64,000 nt of DNA from Clostridiales bacterium (GTDB taxonomy: Bacteria; Bacillota; Clostridia; Oscillospirales; Oscillospiraceae): assembly GCA_021203325.1 (NCBI GenBank), contig JAJQBL010000018.1, forward strand, positions 1-64,000, in the 5' to 3' direction. Within the stretch, counting starts at the first letter, position 1. Each line of letters opens with the position of its first letter. The notes below the pieces were generated by a model. It was not told the origin of the DNA, did no database searches, and worked only from the letters and a program-made list of their open reading frames with translations. The position numbers were made by a program, and so were the translations under genes. Shown here one piece after another: positions 61,443 through 64,000 of this stretch.

Positions 61443-62599
61443 TCACCAGTAAGGATACCAGTCCCTGGTCAGCCGTGTCAATGCCTCCAGGTAAAAATAA
61501 TCCCCCCAGCCGGTACATTCGTCCACACCCTCCGGGGTGCAGGTGTTGTAGGGGCTCTTTTTGCTGTAGGTGCCGTGGAGCAGCAGGCCGGCGCCGGGCA
61601 CAATCTCCGGCGCGGCGTAGTTTCTGGCCAGGCTGCCCAGCATCTGCCGGGCCAGGGCTTCGTACTGCGCCCCTTCCCCTTCCGGGAGCCATTGAACGGC
61701 CTCCAGCAGACCGCAGGCCACAATGGCCGCCGCAGAGAAGTCCCGGGGCTCATCGCTGCCGTCGGTGAAAATCATGTCCCAGTAGGGCACCAGATCCTCC
61801 GGCAGGCGGGTCAGGTAGAAGGCCAGCGCCCGGCGGAAGGTGTCCAGGTAAGCGGGGTCCTTTGTGTAGCGGTAGCTGAGCATACTGCCGTAGACCCCCC
61901 AGGCCTGACCCCTGGCCCAGAAGCTGTCATTCCGATAGCCCTGGCAGGTCTCCCCGTGGGAGGGGGTGCCGTCCGGGTGCATGAAGAAGGTGTGGTAGGT
62001 GGAGCCGTCGGGCCGGAAGGAGTTGGCAAGGCAGGCTTTGGCGTGCCGCCCGGCAATGTCGGCGTATTTGGGGTCGCCTGTCTCCCGGCCCGCCCAGTAG
62101 AGCAGGGGGATGTTCAGCAGGCAGTCGACGATGAACCGATTGTTCTCCGGCGCACCCATAGGCCCCCAAGCCTGGAGGAACTCCCCCTTTGGCTGGAAAC
62201 GGGTCAGGAGTTGGTCGGCTGCCAGCAGCGCGGCCTCTCTCGCCTTTTCGCTGCCGGTGAGACGCCAGGCTGCCACGCAGGAGGGGCTGTAGAGGAAGCC
62301 CATATCGTGATGGTCCACCTCGATTTTTCGGGTGATGCGGTCATGGAAGCTGTCCACCAGGGTCAGCCCCGCCGCCCGGAAACAGTCCTCCCCGGTGCGC
62401 TCATAGGCCAGCCAGACCTTTCCCGGCCAGAAGCCGCAGGCCCACTGGACGTTGTCGCAGGGGGGATAGATGCCGTTCACGCTGGTGTGGTTCTGACAGC
62501 GGCGGGTGTAAAGGGCAGGTTTTCCCGCACCTGGCGGACACAGCTGTCCAGGGCGGTTACGGCGTCTCTGTCCGTCAGGGGGATGATCGTGTCGTGGAT
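61443..62599 (-). pseudogene. GH88-type unsaturated glucuronyl hydrolase, frameshifted near 62513-62520; start codon uncertain
   Basis: VQWACGFWPGKVWLAYERTG, VDHHDMGFLYSPS, DSFWARGQAWGVYG, DFSAAAIVACGLLEA; upstream frame reads IPLTDRDAVTALDSCVRQVRENLPF. Confidence 0.75.
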
Positions 62600-62689
62600 G
62601 GAATTCTCCTCAAAAACCGGCAGGGGCCAGGGCGAAGCCCCCGCCCCTGCCGGAGTGTGATGATGTGTTTGATATGAACTTTTCAGGCA

Positions 62690-63547
62690 TCAGCCCTTCA
62701 GGCCGGTGGAGGCCACGCCCTGGACAAAGTGCTTTTGCAGCGCCAGGAAAATCACCAGCACCGGAATCAGCGCAATCACCGACGCCGCCATAATCAGGCC
62801 GTACTCGGCGGAGTACTGGCTGATGAACATCCGCAGGCCGATCTGGATGGTCTTCAGCTCGGTCTTGGTCAGATAGATCAGGGGGCCGAGGAAGTCGTTC
62901 CAGGTGTTGACGAAGGTGATGATGGTCAGGGTGGACAGGACCGGTTTGGACAGGGGCAGCATGATTCTCGCCCAAATGCCGTACTCCGACAGGCCGTCGA
63001 TTCTGGCCGCCTCGCACAGCTCGGAGGGGACGCCCTCATAGAACCGTTTCATCAGGAACACGCCGAAGGCGCTGAACGCCTGGAGGCAGATGATAGCCAG
63101 ATGGGTGTTGTTCAGGTTCCAGGAGCGCATCATCATGAACTGGGGCACCATGTACGCCTGCCAGGGCACGGCGATGGTGGCGATATAGCCCAGGAACAGC
63201 GCATTCTTGCCCTTGAACTCCATCTTGGCGAAGGCATAGGCCGCGAAGCTGGAGGTGAAGAGCTGGAGCAGCGTCACAATGATGGTCAGCTTGGCGCTGT
63301 TCTTGATGAAGGTCAGCAGGGGAATCTTCGTCCAGATGTCCACATAGTTCCGTCAGCGGGGATTGGAGGGAATCCACTCGATGGGGAAGGTGAACACATC
63401 CTTGTTCAGCTTCAAAGAAGCGGACAGCATCCACACAAAGGGAACCAACATCAATGCAGCAATGAGGATGAGAAGGATGTAAATCAGCACCATGGAAATG
63501 GTATGCCGGGTCTTGGCAGATTGTGTTTTGACTGCTTGGGTTGCCAT
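62690..63547 (-). pseudogene. Carbohydrate ABC permease (MalG-like), in-frame TGA at 63353-63355
   Basis: ORFs 63353..63547 and 62690..63343 are in the same frame; EAARIDGLSEYGIWARIMLPLSKPVL. Confidence 0.8.
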
Positions 63548-63563
63548 ATTGCCTCCTCCTTCC

Positions 63564-64000
63564 TCAGGTATCGTCGTTGGAGGAGCCGCGGAACTGGATA
63601 ATCGTCACGATCAACACCAGTATAAACAGCACCATTGCAACGGCACTTGCGTAGCCATACTTGGGCGTGTTGACAAAGGCCACGTTGTAGATGTAGTACA
63701 CCAGCGTGATGGTGGCATTGCCGGGGCCGCCCTGGGTGATCATGTACATCTGGTCATACACCTTGAAGGAGGCGATGGTCAGGGTGACAACCACCAGGAA
63801 GGTGGTGGGCCGCAGCTGGGGCAGAGTGATGTGCCAGAATACCTGCCAACGGTTGGCGCCGTCCAGCTCGGCCGCCTCCTCCAGCTCAGGGTTGGTGCCC
63901 TGGAGCCCGGCCAGATACATGACCATCCCCAGAGCGGAGAGAATCATGTTCACAGGGCCCATACTGGGGCTGAAAATCATGTTCCACACGGCGGCCACCG
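63564..64000 (-). CDS. Carbohydrate ABC permease (MalF/UgpA-like), 5' end beyond window
   Basis: EEAAELDGANRWQVFWHITLPQLRPT motif; runs to window edge. Confidence 0.85.
   Translation of the reverse strand, partial: VAAVWNMIFSPSMGPVNMILSALGMVMYLAGLQGTNPELEEAAELDGANRWQVFWHITLPQLRPTTFLVVVTLTIASFKVYDQMYMITQGGPGNATITLVYYIYNVAFVNTPKYGYASAVAMVLFILVLIVTIIQFRGSSNDDT

Noticed and set aside
7041-63355. Stop-codon reassignment or selenocysteine readthrough explaining in-frame stops
   Set aside because: All three stop codons occur as interruptions, and the same codons (e.g. TGA at 2197-2199) end ordinary genes; no SECIS-like context was examined or evident
1-64000. CRISPR arrays, tRNA/rRNA genes, IS elements or prophage
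   Set aside because: No regularly spaced short repeats, cloverleaf, transposase or phage structural protein recognised; the only recombinase is the chromosomal Xer-type gene

Overview
The window is about 64 kb of G+C-rich DNA, most likely from a spore-forming gut Firmicute of the Oscillospiraceae type (spoIIGA-sigE, cwlD, PPi-type PFK; taxonomy is inference). 17-31 kb and 35.7-47 kb are mostly ordinary chromosome: DUF3048 lipoprotein, CYTH, BMP-type lipoprotein, potABCD, serA, a LytTR/GHKL two-component pair, spoIIGA/sigE, cwlD, radA, xer recombinase, comEC/comF, fba, pfp. Accessory blocks: (A) 0.5-17.4 kb, two convergent operons of unusual proteins: SWIM+HerA-like ATPase, divergent Hsp70, long coiled-coil protein, zinc-ribbon protein, helical proteins, a Vps4/katanin-like AAA with an MIT-like N-terminus, a degenerate AAA partner; facing LRR, DUF2201/vWA and MoxR genes. 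This is my best candidate for an undescribed system. (B) 20.7-24.6 kb, cysD-cysNC-sulfotransferase, a self-contained sulfation cassette behind a near-consensus promoter. (C) Two domain-permuted, membrane-anchored GH3 paralogues. (D) 54-64 kb, a glucuronate/rhamnose glycan-use locus (GUS, GH78-like, KduD, KduI, DUF2264, GH88, sugar ABC permeases). About 13 ORF interruptions (in-frame stops and G/C-homopolymer frameshifts) lie mostly in accessory blocks. No tRNA, rRNA, CRISPR array, IS or prophage was recognised. All family calls are by eye from motifs; no database search was run.
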